A stretch of 64,000 nt of DNA from Alloactinosynnema sp. L-07 (GCF_900070365.1 NZ_LN850107.1:1798001-1862000), one strand, 5' to 3'. Positions 54,813 through 64,000 are shown, counted from the stretch's first letter. Made by a program: numbers and translations. The notes: generated by a model not told the origin, from the sequence alone.

Positions 54813-57800
54813 GTGCGATTCGGAGTCCTGGGGCCCCTCGCCGTCCAGGTACGCGCCAAGGATGTCGATCTTCGGTCCGCCAAGCAGCGCATCCTGCTGG
54901 CGCGGCTGCTCGCCAGCGCGAACCGCGCGGTGTCCCCACAATTGCTGGTCGAAGCCCTGTGGGAGACGCCGCCCGCGTCCGCCACCGACAACCTCCGGGT
55001 GTACATCTACCAGTTGCGGCGCGCGCTCGGCGACAACGCCCGGATCACCCACGGCCCGGAGGGCTACGCGCTCACGGTCCGTCCCGGGGAGCTGGACGTG
55101 GACCGCTTCGCCGAACGGGTCGCGGCCGGGATGGCCGCCCTCGACCAGGATGCTCCGGCGCTGGCGGCGACCGAGCTGGCCGCCGCGCTCGCCGAATGGC
55201 GCGGCCCGGCGTACGGCGAGCTCGCCGAACACCCCACGGTGCGGCCCACCGCGATGGCGCTCGACGAGCAACGGGTCCGCGCGGTGGAACTGCGGATCGA
55301 CGCCGACCTCCGGACCGGCCGTCACGCCGAGGTGATCGGCGAACTGGTAGCGGAGACCGGCGCCCACCCGTTCCGCGAGCACCTGCACGCGCAGTTGATG
55401 ACCGCGCTCGCCCTGGCCGGGCGCCAGGCGGAGGCGCTCGATGTGTACCGGCGGGTCCGGGCGATGCTGGTGGACGAACTGGGTGTCGAACCAGGACCGG
55501 CGCTGCGCGATCTCCACGCCAGGCTGCTGCGCGGCGAGGCGGCGCCGGCGGCGCGGGCCGCGCCGATGGCGGGGTCTACCGCCACCGCCAGCGGCTGCCC
55601 CTACCTCGGGCTGCTCGCGTATCAGGCCGAACACCGGTCGGTGTACTTCGGCCGCGCCGAACTCCTCGAGCGCGTGCTGGCGAAGGTGGAACGTCAGGAC
55701 GTCGTTGCCGTGATCGGCGCGTCCGGCAGCGGGAAGTCGTCCCTGCTGCGGGCCGGGCTCGTCGGGCGCCGGGTGGACGACCCGGCGTGGCGCGCCGTGG
55801 TGCTGACCCCGACGAGGTCCCCGCTCGACGCCCTCGCGAAGGCATTGTCCGACCTGTCCGGCAGGCCCGCAGGCGACCTTGCCGCCGACCTGCGCGCCGA
55901 CCCGGCCACGTGCTACGTCACCGTCCGGACCGCGCTCGCCGACGGCTCTCCCGACACGCGCCTGCTGCTGGTCGTCGACCAGGTGGAGGAGCTGTTCACG
56001 CTCAGCCCGCCCTCGGACGACCGCGACCGGTTCATCGCGGCTGTGCTCGACGCCGCCGTCGGACCCGACCGCCGCGTGAAGGTGGTGCTCGGCGTGCGCG
56101 CCGACTTCATCGGCGCGCTCACCGGCAGCGCGGCGCTGTTCGACGCGCTCGGCGAGGACGGCACCCTGCTGGTCGGCCCGGTCTCCCGGGCCGACCTGCG
56201 CGAGATCATCCTGATGCCCGCGCGGCGGGCCGGGGTGAGCGTGGACGCCGACCTGCTGGCGACCATGCAGGCCGACCTCGGCGACGTCGCCGGGCCACTG
56301 CCGTTGCTGTCTCACGCGCTGCGCCAGACCTGGCACAACCGGGCGGGCGACGCCATGACCCTGGCCGCCTACCAGGCCAGCGGTGGGGTGCGCGGGGCGA
56401 TCGCGATGACGGCGGAACGGCTCTACGAGGGCTGCGACGCAGGCGAGCGGGCCGCCGTCCGGCGGATCTTCCTGCGGCTGACCGCGCTGGGCGAGGGCAC
56501 CGACGACACCAGCCGCCCGATCCAGCGCGCCGAGTTGGCCGGGCTGGCCGCGCCGGAGGTCATCGACGGCGTCCTCGACCGGCTGGTGCGCGAGCGCCTG
56601 GTCGTCGTCGGGGAACACACCATCGCGGTGGCCCACGAGGCGGTGATCAACGCCTGGCCGCGCCTGCACCGGTGGCTCGGCGACGACCGGGCCGACCTCG
56701 TAGTGCACCGCAGGCTCACCGTCGCCGCGCATACCTGGCGGGAGCTCGACGAGGACACCGACGCCCTCTACCGCGGCGCGCAGCAGCTGACCGCGGCGGC
56801 GTGGGCCGAACGGCATGCCGCCGAGTGCAACGAGGTCGAGCGCGCGTTCCTCCTGGCCGGGCAGGATCTCGCCGACCGCGAACTGGTCGCGGCCCGGCGC
56901 CGGGCCCGCCAGCTCAAGCGGTTCGTCACCGCGCTCGCGCTGCTGCTCGTGGTCGCCACCGTCGCCGCGGTGGTGGCCGTGGTGAAGGGCCGCGAGGCGG
57001 GCGACCGGGAGGCGGTCGAGCTGGCGCACCGCGTGGCGGGCATCGCGACCGGCATGATCGGCGACGCCCCGGACACCGCGGGCCTGCTCGCCATCGAGGC
57101 CTACCGGATCCACCCGGACCCGGACACCCTCGGCGCGCTGCTGAGCACGTCGGCCGCCGCCCATCGGCGCATCGACCTCAACGCGGACGGCCGTTCGGTG
57201 TACGGCGCCGCCCTCAGCCCCGACGGCCGGACCGTCGCGTCGGCCGACGTGGACGGCGCGATACGGCTGTGGGACATCGCCGGGCGCGAGCTCGCCGGGG
57301 AACTCGTCGACCTGCGGACAGCCATGCCTGACGCGAGCGCGCGAGAAGTGATCTTCGACCGCACTGGCGGTCTGCTGGCCGGACTGACCCGCGCCCAAAC
57401 CGTCGGGCCGAGCGAGGGCATGATGGTCGTGTGGGACCTCGTGACCCGCGAGGCGGTGTTCCAGCAGCGCTTCGAATCGGTCGGGACGACGATGGCGTTC
57501 AGCCGCGACGGCACCACCCTCGCGGTCGGGACGGGGGCGGGCGTCGTCGAGGTCTGGGACGTCCGCACCAGGTCGAAACGGGAGCTGGCAGGTGACGGCG
57601 AGCCGATCCGGGGGGTCGCGATCAGCCCGACCGGGGCGTACCTGGTGTCCAGCGACGGGAAGACGCCGCCGGTGCTGTGGGACCTGCCGGGCGGCAGGCG
57701 GCTCGCGACCGTGGAAGACCCGGACGCCACCACGGTCGCGTTCGACTCCGTCACCGACACGTTCATCACGTCGGCGCAGCTGCGGGGCGTCCGCGCGTGG

Positions 57801-59039
57801 CGGGTGACCGGCGGCCACGTCGAGCCGCTGTCGCGGCTGCCCGCGCAGCCTTCCATGGCGTGGGACGTGTCCGAACCGGTGGGCGACCGGATCGCCGTCG
57901 TCGACGAGAACGGCAAGGTCGCGGTGTGGGACCTGGTCCGGGGGCAGGTGCTGGCCGCCCACGACGACCGTGGCCGGGTGGAGGCCCGCTCCGTTGTGCT
58001 GGGCCAGGACGGCTCCACGCTGGTGTCGGCGGGGCTGGGCCAGACCATCGTGGTCCGGCGCGGCGCGGTCCCCGGTTTTGGCGGACACGGCGAGGCAGTC
58101 AGCTCGCTCGCGATCAGTCCCGACGGCGAGACCATCGCCTCCGGCGGCTACGACCGCGTGGTACGCCTGTGGAATCGCGACGGCGACCTGGTCCGGCTGC
58201 TGGTGCCGGAGGGCGGTGACCGGATCGAAGGGGTCGCGTTCAGCCCGGACGGGGCGCATGTCATCGCGGTCGGCCGTGACCACACGATCACCAAGTGGGT
58301 GACGGCCACCGGAAAGGTGGAGCGGTCACGCCTCTACAGCGGGCTCGGCGCCACCACCGACCTCGCGATCGCGCCCGACGGCCGCACCCTGGTGACCACC
58401 TCCGGGATCCGCTTCCGGTTCAACCTCACCGACCTGAGCGACGCGCCGTTGCCCGGCCCGCCGTGGATCGCCGCCGCCGCGGCCTTCGCTCCATCGGGCG
58501 ACCTCGTGTCCACTGACCCGTCCGGCAGTCTGATGGTCTGGAACGGTCGCACCGACACCCAGCGGCACCGCGTCAAAACCGGCCAGGGCTCGGTGCACGA
58601 CGTCGCGGTCAGCTCCGACGGAGCATCGGTCGCCACTGCTGGTGCCGATCGCACGGTACGGGTGTGGGACAGCGCCACCGGAGCTCAGCGCGCCGAGTTC
58701 GCGTGCGCCGTCGCCGCGGCGGAGACGGTCGCCTTCTCCCTCGCAGGCGACCGCGTCGCCGCCGCGTGCGCCGACCGCACGATCACCGTGTGGGACCTCG
58801 CCACGGGCACCCGGATCACCACGCTCACCGGCCACTCGGCCCGGATCCGCGCCCTTCTGTTCCTCCCCGGCGGCGACCTCCTCTCCGCCGCCGACGACAC
58901 GCGGATCATCCGCTGGCCGCTGTCGCCGGACACCGCCCGCGCCCGCATCTGTGACGAAGTTGCCCGAGACCTCACGGAAGCGGAGTGGCACGCCAGCATC
59001 GGCACGGAGACCCCGCACCCGATCTGCGCGACCGCGTAG
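54813..59039 (+). CDS. SARP/BTAD-STAND NTPase-WD40 regulator
   Basis: 1408 residues from GTG 54813; upstream in-frame codons run into the RHS gene. Order: OmpR-type winged helix (about 1-90, F-G-V-L-G-P-L), bacterial transcriptional activation domain (about 95-245), P-loop NTPase (G302-A-S-G-S-G-K-S-S, with D-Q-V-E-E-L-F as Walker-B-like acid), a hydrophobic segment at about 703-728 that could cross the membrane, and a C-terminal propeller of WD-type repeats (L-W-D-I, V-W-D-L, V-W-D-S and others, about 790-1390). Such proteins are actinobacterial SARP-type activators with a signal-sensing propeller. The target could be the neighbouring genes, but nothing in the sequence proves it. It follows the RHS terminator by about 50 bp. 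Confidence 0.9.
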   Translation: MRFGVLGPLAVQVRAKDVDLRSAKQRILLARLLASANRAVSPQLLVEALWETPPASATDNLRVYIYQLRRALGDNARITHGPEGYALTVRPGELDVDRFAERVAAGMAALDQDAPALAATELAAALAEWRGPAYGELAEHPTVRPTAMALDEQRVRAVELRIDADLRTGRHAEVIGELVAETGAHPFREHLHAQLMTALALAGRQAEALDVYRRVRAMLVDELGVEPGPALRDLHARLLRGEAAPAARAAPMAGSTATASGCPYLGLLAYQAEHRSVYFGRAELLERVLAKVERQDVVAVIGASGSGKSSLLRAGLVGRRVDDPAWRAVVLTPTRSPLDALAKALSDLSGRPAGDLAADLRADPATCYVTVRTALADGSPDTRLLLVVDQVEELFTLSPPSDDRDRFIAAVLDAAVGPDRRVKVVLGVRADFIGALTGSAALFDALGEDGTLLVGPVSRADLREIILMPARRAGVSVDADLLATMQADLGDVAGPLPLLSHALRQTWHNRAGDAMTLAAYQASGGVRGAIAMTAERLYEGCDAGERAAVRRIFLRLTALGEGTDDTSRPIQRAELAGLAAPEVIDGVLDRLVRERLVVVGEHTIAVAHEAVINAWPRLHRWLGDDRADLVVHRRLTVAAHTWRELDEDTDALYRGAQQLTAAAWAERHAAECNEVERAFLLAGQDLADRELVAARRRARQLKRFVTALALLLVVATVAAVVAVVKGREAGDREAVELAHRVAGIATGMIGDAPDTAGLLAIEAYRIHPDPDTLGALLSTSAAAHRRIDLNADGRSVYGAALSPDGRTVASADVDGAIRLWDIAGRELAGELVDLRTAMPDASAREVIFDRTGGLLAGLTRAQTVGPSEGMMVVWDLVTREAVFQQRFESVGTTMAFSRDGTTLAVGTGAGVVEVWDVRTRSKRELAGDGEPIRGVAISPTGAYLVSSDGKTPPVLWDLPGGRRLATVEDPDATTVAFDSVTDTFITSAQLRGVRAWRVTGGHVEPLSRLPAQPSMAWDVSEPVGDRIAVVDENGKVAVWDLVRGQVLAAHDDRGRVEARSVVLGQDGSTLVSAGLGQTIVVRRGAVPGFGGHGEAVSSLAISPDGETIASGGYDRVVRLWNRDGDLVRLLVPEGGDRIEGVAFSPDGAHVIAVGRDHTITKWVTATGKVERSRLYSGLGATTDLAIAPDGRTLVTTSGIRFRFNLTDLSDAPLPGPPWIAAAAAFAPSGDLVSTDPSGSLMVWNGRTDTQRHRVKTGQGSVHDVAVSSDGASVATAGADRTVRVWDSATGAQRAEFACAVAAAETVAFSLAGDRVAAACADRTITVWDLATGTRITTLTGHSARIRALLFLPGGDLLSAADDTRIIRWPLSPDTARARICDEVARDLTEAEWHASIGTETPHPICATA

Positions 59040-59351
59040 CGCCCGCGCACGGCAGTCAACGTGATGGTGTCACCGCGACGCCGTGGCAGCCGCGGTGTGG
59101 CTCGACCCAGGGGGCGCCGCCCTCGGCTGGCCACGCCGCCGCCCCATGTGATCGACTACCCGTCGGCGACCAGCGTGCACCCGGTGCACGCGGCGATGGA
59201 GAATCCGCCGCGCCCGCCGCGCTGGCGGCCCAGGCCACCGGCCACGCCCAGGAAACGATCACCAACTACCTGGCGTAACGACCGGGCCGACCCAGCTGTC
59301 GTCTCTGGACTAGCCACGGGTACTGGGCCCAGCCTGTCGGCGTCGCGGGCG
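59040..59351 (+). other. gap with degenerate coding remains
   Basis: No gene is supported. The stretch before 59279 ends in a frame reading A-Q-A-T-G-H-A-Q-E-T-I-T-N-Y-L-A-stop, which looks like the tail of a lost protein. It leads directly into the recombinase remnant. Confidence 0.35.
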
Positions 59352-59690
59352 GACCGAGTACGCAGCAGGTTCAGGCTGCGCAGAAACGCAAGCAGGGACG
59401 CTCAGACACGGCTGGGGCGGTTGCAAGCGGCCATTGATGCAGCGAATCCGGCCCCGTTGGTTGACGCGATCAATCGCGCAGGAGGAGTTCGACGTGGCGT
59501 GTGAGGAACTGGCGAGAACGCCATCGGCCCGTGCGGTCGGCCACGCCGAGATCACGGCGTGGGTGGACATGGTGGGCGAGATGGCCGTGGGCTGGACCGC
59601 GCGGATCCCGCCAAGCTGCAAATGTTCTACGAGGCCGTGAGCTTGGAGATGCCCTACAACGCCGAGGCCGGACAGTCAATGTGACCATCC
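59352..59690 (+). pseudogene. frameshifted serine recombinase C-terminus (copy 2)
   Basis: The same recombinase tail as at 43240 but split over three frames. R-L-Q-A-A-I-D-A-A-N-P-A-P-L-V-D-A-I-N is in one frame. After about 59472, E-E-F-D-V-A-C-E-E-L...M-V-G-E-M-A-V-G continues in a second. After about 59593, D-R-A-D-P-A-K-L-Q-M-F-Y-E-A-V is in a third. At least two indels therefore disable it. Near-identity to copy 1 in the same direction makes the pair a 240-bp direct repeat bracketing 16 kb. Confidence 0.8.
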
Positions 59691-59734
59691 GGTCTGCAGG
59701 TAGAGTGCGCCATTCCGTTACCCGGAAAGGCTCA

Positions 59735-60301
59735 ATGGCTCGGCAGGATATTCGCAAGGGAGAACGTGGCCGAGACCGTGAAGGCTTTCGTAGGCTCTCA
59801 GGGCGGCGTGAGCGAACGGGAGACCGGGAATCGGCGAAGGCGCGGCTGGCGGACGCTGAGGCGCGATTGCGGCGGTTCCAGGAGGCGTTCGCTGCCGGTA
59901 TCGACCCGATGGCGGTAATGGAGCCGATGAACCAGGCCGAGGCAGAGCGGGTGAGCGCGCGAGCCGAACTGGACAACGCACCAGCGCCCACCTTGATCAC
60001 AGCCGCCGAGGTCCATTCAATGATCGATTCACTCGGTGACGTGGCGTCGGCGCTATCCGGGACCGACCTGGACGCGCTGGCTGACCTGTACCGAAGTGCC
60101 CAGCTAGAGCTACGGTACGAAAACGCAGAAGAGGCCGCCTACGTGGCAGCCTCTGTGCGGGTGAATAGTGAGTGTCCGAGGACGGACTTGCGCACTAACC
60201 ACAACTCTGAGTCTGACCTCATGATCAAAGGTACCTGTCCCAGTGAGTTCCGCCTGGGACACCAACGAGCGGGATGCAGGACATCCGCTCATAGCTCCTG
60301 A
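59735..60301 (+). pseudogene. remnant of a second serine recombinase tail
   Basis: An ATG at 59735 opens a frame whose middle (about 59830-60165) matches the coiled-coil end of a different actinobacterial serine recombinase: A-R-L-A-D-A-E-A-R-L-R-R-F-Q-E-A-F, A-G-I-D-P-M-A-V-M-E, and L-A-D-L-Y-R-S-A-Q-L-E-L-R-Y. No catalytic domain is present, and the last 40 codons read as unrelated sequence. The expressed product, if any, would not be a recombinase. It marks another old integration event at the edge of the low-GC block. Confidence 0.7.
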
Positions 60302-60355
60302 CCTGCCGGTCTGACCGGTGGACACGTAGCCGAACCTGTCCCAGGGAGAAGAGGT

Positions 60356-60532
60356 ATGCGCCAGGGGCGGATGGTGGCGTATGCACCGACGCACTTGGAC
60401 AGCCTGTGGCGCAGTGACCAGGTGAATCGGCCGGGGCGGCGTGTCTGTCTCCGCGTGCGCACACTGATCGGTGCGACGCACAACAAGACTTCCCGATGGG
60501 GACTGACCTATCCGAGTTTGGCGTTGCGCTAA
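60356..60532 (+). CDS. possible 58-residue basic protein
   Basis: The ATG at 60356 has AGGGAGAAGAGG just upstream and opens 58 codons to TAA 60530-60532. The peptide is rich in Arg and Thr (R-P-G-R-R-V-C-L-R-V-R-T) and has no recognised family. It lies between recombinase remnants and the NACHT gene, so it may be debris. The gap 60533-60761 contains no supported gene and should carry the NACHT promoter. Confidence 0.3.
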   Translation: MRQGRMVAYAPTHLDSLWRSDQVNRPGRRVCLRVRTLIGATHNKTSRWGLTYPSLALR

Positions 60533-60761
60533 CGAAGGCTTCCAAGTCGTCGGATTCCGTCGTGAACCCTAATCGGCCTGATGTGGATCTCCTTGCAAGA
60601 CCGTGGTTCGACCCGTCTGTACCCCTGCTCCGGCCCCGATCGGCTACGGCCTACTTGCCACACTGCGACAGTGCAACCACGCCCAGTAACAACAAGGCCG
60701 GCCGTGACGATGCACGTACGACGCGTCACCTTGCGCGTGTTTACAGAGGAGCTGATCGAGC

Positions 60762-63700
60762 ATGGATTCAGGCGGCGAAGCTGCAGTGCAGCGAGGCGTC
60801 ACGTACAATTACGAAGCCCTGCTCGATGAGCACTTTCAACACTTAGTGCAAACCCTCCTTCTTGCGGAATTTCCTGGCCTCCAATGCTTGCCCGTTGGAA
60901 TGCCAGACGGTGGCAGAGATGCATTTACCCGCGGCGGTATTGTCGCCCAAGTAAAATTCGCTCGAAATCCTTCAAAAATTGACGATCCGTTTGGGTGGTT
61001 CAAGAAGGCGATCGCTGGAGAAAAGGCCAAGCTTGAAAATCTCGTCCAACGGGGAATGCAGCGATACATCTTCGTATGCAATATTCCGGGAACGTCCCAC
61101 CTGGATGCGGGGCTGATCGACAAGGCGAACAAATATCTCGATGAGAACCTGGATGTGCCGAGCCAATGTCTATGGCGCGACGATCTAGATAGGCGTCTCG
61201 ATAGAGCTTACGACGTAAAACTAAGATTCCCACACCTTCTAAATGGTCCAGATTTTCTCAGATTGATGTGGGAATCGCCGAATAATGAGTCTCTTTCTAG
61301 GCGTCGGGCGACCATCGAGGCGTATCTGCGCACGCAATACCTAACAGATGACACGCTTCGATTCAAGCAAGTCGAAATGCTAACTACGAAGCTGTTCGAT
61401 CTGTATATCGATGTGCCGATTCGACCTGTATCTAGCGCCAGTGAGCGCCAGATGCTAACACAGAAGGATGGGCCACGGCCCCTTTCGGTGCCCGAGCAAA
61501 TTGCAGCTATGGTTGGTGGGCGCGCAACTGGCGGCCGTACAGGGCACGAAGTTTTTGACTCAACCAGGGCTACTTGGGCCGGAGCTGCGGAGTTGATGTC
61601 CGATCAACTTCAGCTTGAGCATGTTAGGCGGGTCGTTGTCGAGGGCGCGCCCGGTCAAGGAAAGACCACGCTTAGTCAGTATCTCGCGCAGATTCAACGA
61701 GCTCGCTATCTCGGGAAGGTGGATGCCCTGGAGGGGCTTCCAGCACAACATACGATTGGTCCAACGTTCCTGCCATTCAAACTCGAACTGCGAGACCTCT
61801 CTCATTGGCTAACCGGATTGGATCCCTGGGATCCCGATACATCGACACGGCACAATGAGATTCCTTCCTTGGAATCTGCTCTTGCGGCACATGTAAGGCG
61901 CTATTCGGGAGGTTCCAGGTTCGATGTCGATGACCTCCGGGCATTGCTGAGTGAGACTCCTGCCCTAATTATGCTGGACGCGCTTGACGAAGTGGCTGAT
62001 CTTAACGATCGGAAGAAGGTTGTAGCAGAAATCGAAGCCGCTTCAGAGCGCCTTGATTCCCCGGCAGGAAGGAATGTCGTTCTTGTAACCAGCCGTCCTA
62101 CAGCAATATCCAATGCGCCAAGAATCGATCGAACGCTGTTTGTTCACTACAACCTGCAGCCAATCGAACCACGTTTAGCGCTTTCGTACGCAAAGCGATG
62201 GTCTGCCGCAAGAGGTCTCACGACGCGCGACTCTGCGGAGCTGCAAACAATCCTGCAAAGCAAGCTCGACTCCACACACATGGCGGAGCTGGCGAAGAAC
62301 ACGATGCAGCTCACAATCTTGCTGAGCCTGGTGTTGTCTCGTGGGAGTAGTTTGCCAGACAAGAGGACGGAGTTGTATAGCTCGTACCTCGACCTATTCA
62401 TGAGTAGAGAGTCCGACAAGAGTTTGGACGTACGGGATAACAGGCCACTAATTCTGGATCTCCATGGATATCTTGCTTATCAACTCCACGCAAAGGCAGA
62501 GGGCCAGCGGACGACTGGCCGGATCAGTACAGATGAGCTGCGAGAGCAAGTCGCCGAATATCTTCGCAACGAGGGGCACAGCTCTGATCTTGCCAGTCGA
62601 CTGTTTGATGCCGTAGTCCAGCGTGTGGTCGCAATCGTGTCCAGAGTCGAGGGCACGTTTGAGTTTGAGGTACAACCACTTCGCGAGTATTTCGCGGCAA
62701 GGCATTTGTATCAAACCGCTCCCTATTCACCGACAGGCAAGGAGCGAAAGGGAACCAAGCCCGACCGATTTGATGGGATTGCACCGAATCCATATTGGAT
62801 GAATGTCACGCGATTCTATGGAGGCTTCTTCTCGAAAGGTGAGATCCTAGATCTGGCACATCGAGTTTGTGATCTCATCCAATGCTCGGATGGCGCCTTC
62901 GACTTTTATCCGCGCAGATTAGCTTTGGCTCTGTTGCAGGACTGGGTGTTCTCACAGGTGCCTCCGGCTGTGAAGATGGTTGTGGAAGCGCTACTCGATG
63001 ACACCGGAATGGTGTGGGCGTCGAGCCTAAAGGCGGACCATCGGATCGAGTCGTACCTGCAGACCGAGACGGACGATTTTCGGCTATGGCCGGAGGGAGG
63101 TGGCGCAGAGTATGCAAGGGATCTGATCTGGAAGCGCATCATTTCTGATAGCGCAGATGACTGGTGCATGATCTGGTGTTCCCTAATGTTGTCCGTCGAC
63201 AATCGTGACAATATCCACGCCAGATGGACTCATCACTTCCATTCGTTGAAATCGATGAAGGCGCGAACAAGGTGGGCTCAGGTCGCGGAGTTCTTGCAGC
63301 TCATCCACAGGCTATCTGCTGTTGAGTACTCGGACCTGTTGTGTATAGAAGCCGAACGGAGTCTTGGAGTTAGGGCACTAGCGCTGCGGGGCAACGAAGA
63401 GCACTTCAGATTTCTTCTCGCGGAACATCAGCACGCGTTTGTTAAGGCTGTTTTGGGATTCGGCGGAGTTCGGCCTATCGAATTTTCCCGAGACAGGAAT
63501 AGTAGTCTTAATAACCTTCTAATTTTGTCGCATCCTTATGTTTGGGGACGGCAGTTCAGAATGCATTTGGCCGGTGAGATATCTAGCATGGCGAAGACGT
63601 CGGTCGAGCCATTTGCTGCTCCAATTTCAACACTTGCGGGGTCGTTGCAAGGTGACATTGAGCACTCGCTTGAGCCGTGGGAGCGCGCCATCGATTCGCT

Positions 63701-64000
63701 AGAAGGTATCTTTGGCCGGACATTGACGACTATTGAGCTTAGCTGCACTGCTGCCGCGATCGTGTCTGCAACTGAGCGAGGGCAGGGTGCGTCACATTTG
63801 GTAAACGAGGAGTCGGTTTCACTACCAAGGCGGTTTCGATATGCGAGGCGTCAGGGGAACAAATCTTCATGGTGGAAGGCTCAATTTGAGCGGATTGCAA
63901 GTCTGGACGATGCTCAAGTCTGGCTGCTTGGAATTCTCACATGGGCGTCACCATCTGTGGTCATAGATTGTTTGGCATCTATTAATAGGGCAATTGGCAA
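60762..64000 (+). CDS. PD-(D/E)xK nuclease-NACHT NTPase (NLR-like defence protein), cut at right edge
   Basis: The frame from ATG 60762 is open for more than 1079 codons to the window end; an in-frame TGA at 60753 fixes the ATG as the first start. N-terminus: D49-G-G-R-D53 and Q63-V-K65, the D...QxK core of Mrr-like PD-(D/E)xK nucleases. Centre: P-loop G295-A-P-G-Q-G-K301-T-T, Walker B L-D406-A-L-D-E410, and S-R-P-T plus Q-P-I-E-P as in NACHT domains. The remaining 500 or so residues contain no recognised repeat. The layout is that of bacterial bNACHT/Avs-type STAND proteins, which sense phage proteins and trigger a nuclease. GC content and codon use (many A/T third positions, TTA and AGA/AGG codons) differ sharply from the rest of the window, showing recent transfer. 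A membrane or TPR sensor part may lie beyond the edge. Confidence 0.88.
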   Translation, partial: MDSGGEAAVQRGVTYNYEALLDEHFQHLVQTLLLAEFPGLQCLPVGMPDGGRDAFTRGGIVAQVKFARNPSKIDDPFGWFKKAIAGEKAKLENLVQRGMQRYIFVCNIPGTSHLDAGLIDKANKYLDENLDVPSQCLWRDDLDRRLDRAYDVKLRFPHLLNGPDFLRLMWESPNNESLSRRRATIEAYLRTQYLTDDTLRFKQVEMLTTKLFDLYIDVPIRPVSSASERQMLTQKDGPRPLSVPEQIAAMVGGRATGGRTGHEVFDSTRATWAGAAELMSDQLQLEHVRRVVVEGAPGQGKTTLSQYLAQIQRARYLGKVDALEGLPAQHTIGPTFLPFKLELRDLSHWLTGLDPWDPDTSTRHNEIPSLESALAAHVRRYSGGSRFDVDDLRALLSETPALIMLDALDEVADLNDRKKVVAEIEAASERLDSPAGRNVVLVTSRPTAISNAPRIDRTLFVHYNLQPIEPRLALSYAKRWSAARGLTTRDSAELQTILQSKLDSTHMAELAKNTMQLTILLSLVLSRGSSLPDKRTELYSSYLDLFMSRESDKSLDVRDNRPLILDLHGYLAYQLHAKAEGQRTTGRISTDELREQVAEYLRNEGHSSDLASRLFDAVVQRVVAIVSRVEGTFEFEVQPLREYFAARHLYQTAPYSPTGKERKGTKPDRFDGIAPNPYWMNVTRFYGGFFSKGEILDLAHRVCDLIQCSDGAFDFYPRRLALALLQDWVFSQVPPAVKMVVEALLDDTGMVWASSLKADHRIESYLQTETDDFRLWPEGGGAEYARDLIWKRIISDSADDWCMIWCSLMLSVDNRDNIHARWTHHFHSLKSMKARTRWAQVAEFLQLIHRLSAVEYSDLLCIEAERSLGVRALALRGNEEHFRFLLAEHQHAFVKAVLGFGGVRPIEFSRDRNSSLNNLLILSHPYVWGRQFRMHLAGEISSMAKTSVEPFAAPISTLAGSLQGDIEHSLEPWERAIDSLEGIFGRTLTTIELSCTAAAIVSATERGQGASHLVNEESVSLPRRFRYARRQGNKSSWWKAQFERIASLDDAQVWLLGILTWASPSVVIDCLASINRAIG

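Noticed and set aside
54717..58283. Minus-strand frame of 1188 codons opposite the SARP-WD40 gene
   Set aside because: Shadow of a gene with unmistakable domains on the plus strand; no ribosome site and no recognisable motif.
43254..59690. Calling the direct repeats att sites of an active integrative element
   Set aside because: They are fragments of recombinase coding sequence, both without a catalytic domain, and no tRNA or phage gene adjoins; they are better read as remnants.
60496..60846. Plus-strand 116-codon frame before the NACHT gene
   Set aside because: It overlaps the NACHT start in another frame, has no ribosome site, and its translation is Arg/Thr/Ser-rich without pattern.
1..64000. 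CRISPR arrays, rRNA or tRNA genes
   Set aside because: No regularly spaced repeats and no conserved RNA segments were noticed; tRNAscan and Infernal would be needed to be certain.

Overview
The window is about 64 kb of mostly very GC-rich DNA with strong G/C third-position bias, GTG and TTG starts and many 4-base stop/start overlaps. This fits a filamentous actinobacterium. The gene content (SARP-STAND-WD40 regulator, RHS/LamG secreted proteins, MbtH, FAAL-NRPS) and the style suggest Pseudonocardiales, but that placement is inference. I recognise no rRNA, tRNA or CRISPR array.

Region 1 (1-6.4 kb). A leftward operon encodes poly-gamma-glutamate-type synthase subunits PgsB and PgsC, a large membrane protein with two sensor-HAMP units and no output domain, and an NlpC/P60 peptidase. 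A divergent gene encodes an exported, amidohydrolase-like protein.

Region 2 (6.5-40.8 kb). This is a nonribosomal peptide cluster. In order it holds an MFS exporter, an alpha/beta hydrolase, an IclR-type HTH/methyltransferase fusion, MbtH, a DUF885 protein, a formylglycine-generating-enzyme-like protein without the FGE cysteines, SbnA (2,3-diaminopropionate pathway), a P450, the assembly line, a membrane-anchored penicillin-acylase-family hydrolase, an A-T didomain, a second P450 and a branched-chain aminotransferase. Then come a leftward type II thioesterase with a Cys nucleophile, a leftward 46-residue peptide gene, and SbnB. The assembly line reads FAAL-T-C-A-T-C / A-T-C / free PCP / TubC-C-A-T-C-T-C, with the A-T protein as last module or trans loader. 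It has six aminoacyl carrier domains but four adenylation domains, so two carriers must be loaded in trans, and no cis release domain is visible. FAAL at the start and a penicillin acylase in the same operon suggest an N-acylated precursor that is later deacylated.

Region 3 (40.9-60.3 kb) is accessory. It carries a small secreted protein, an exported BNR/Asp-box protein, a ferric-reductase-like flavoprotein, a LamG protein paired with a 2070-residue RHS/YD-repeat protein, and a SARP/BTAD-NTPase-TM-WD40 regulator. Two near-identical decayed tails of a serine recombinase (43.25 and 59.4 kb), plus a third different recombinase tail, bracket about 16 kb and mark past mobile-element activity.

Region 4 (60.8 kb to the right edge) has visibly lower GC and unlike codon use. 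One reading frame is open from 60762 to the window end without a stop. It encodes an N-terminal PD-(D/E)xK nuclease-like domain fused to a NACHT NTPase with a long C-terminal region, the layout of bacterial NLR-like (bNACHT/Avs-type) antiphage proteins. It is cut off by the window edge.
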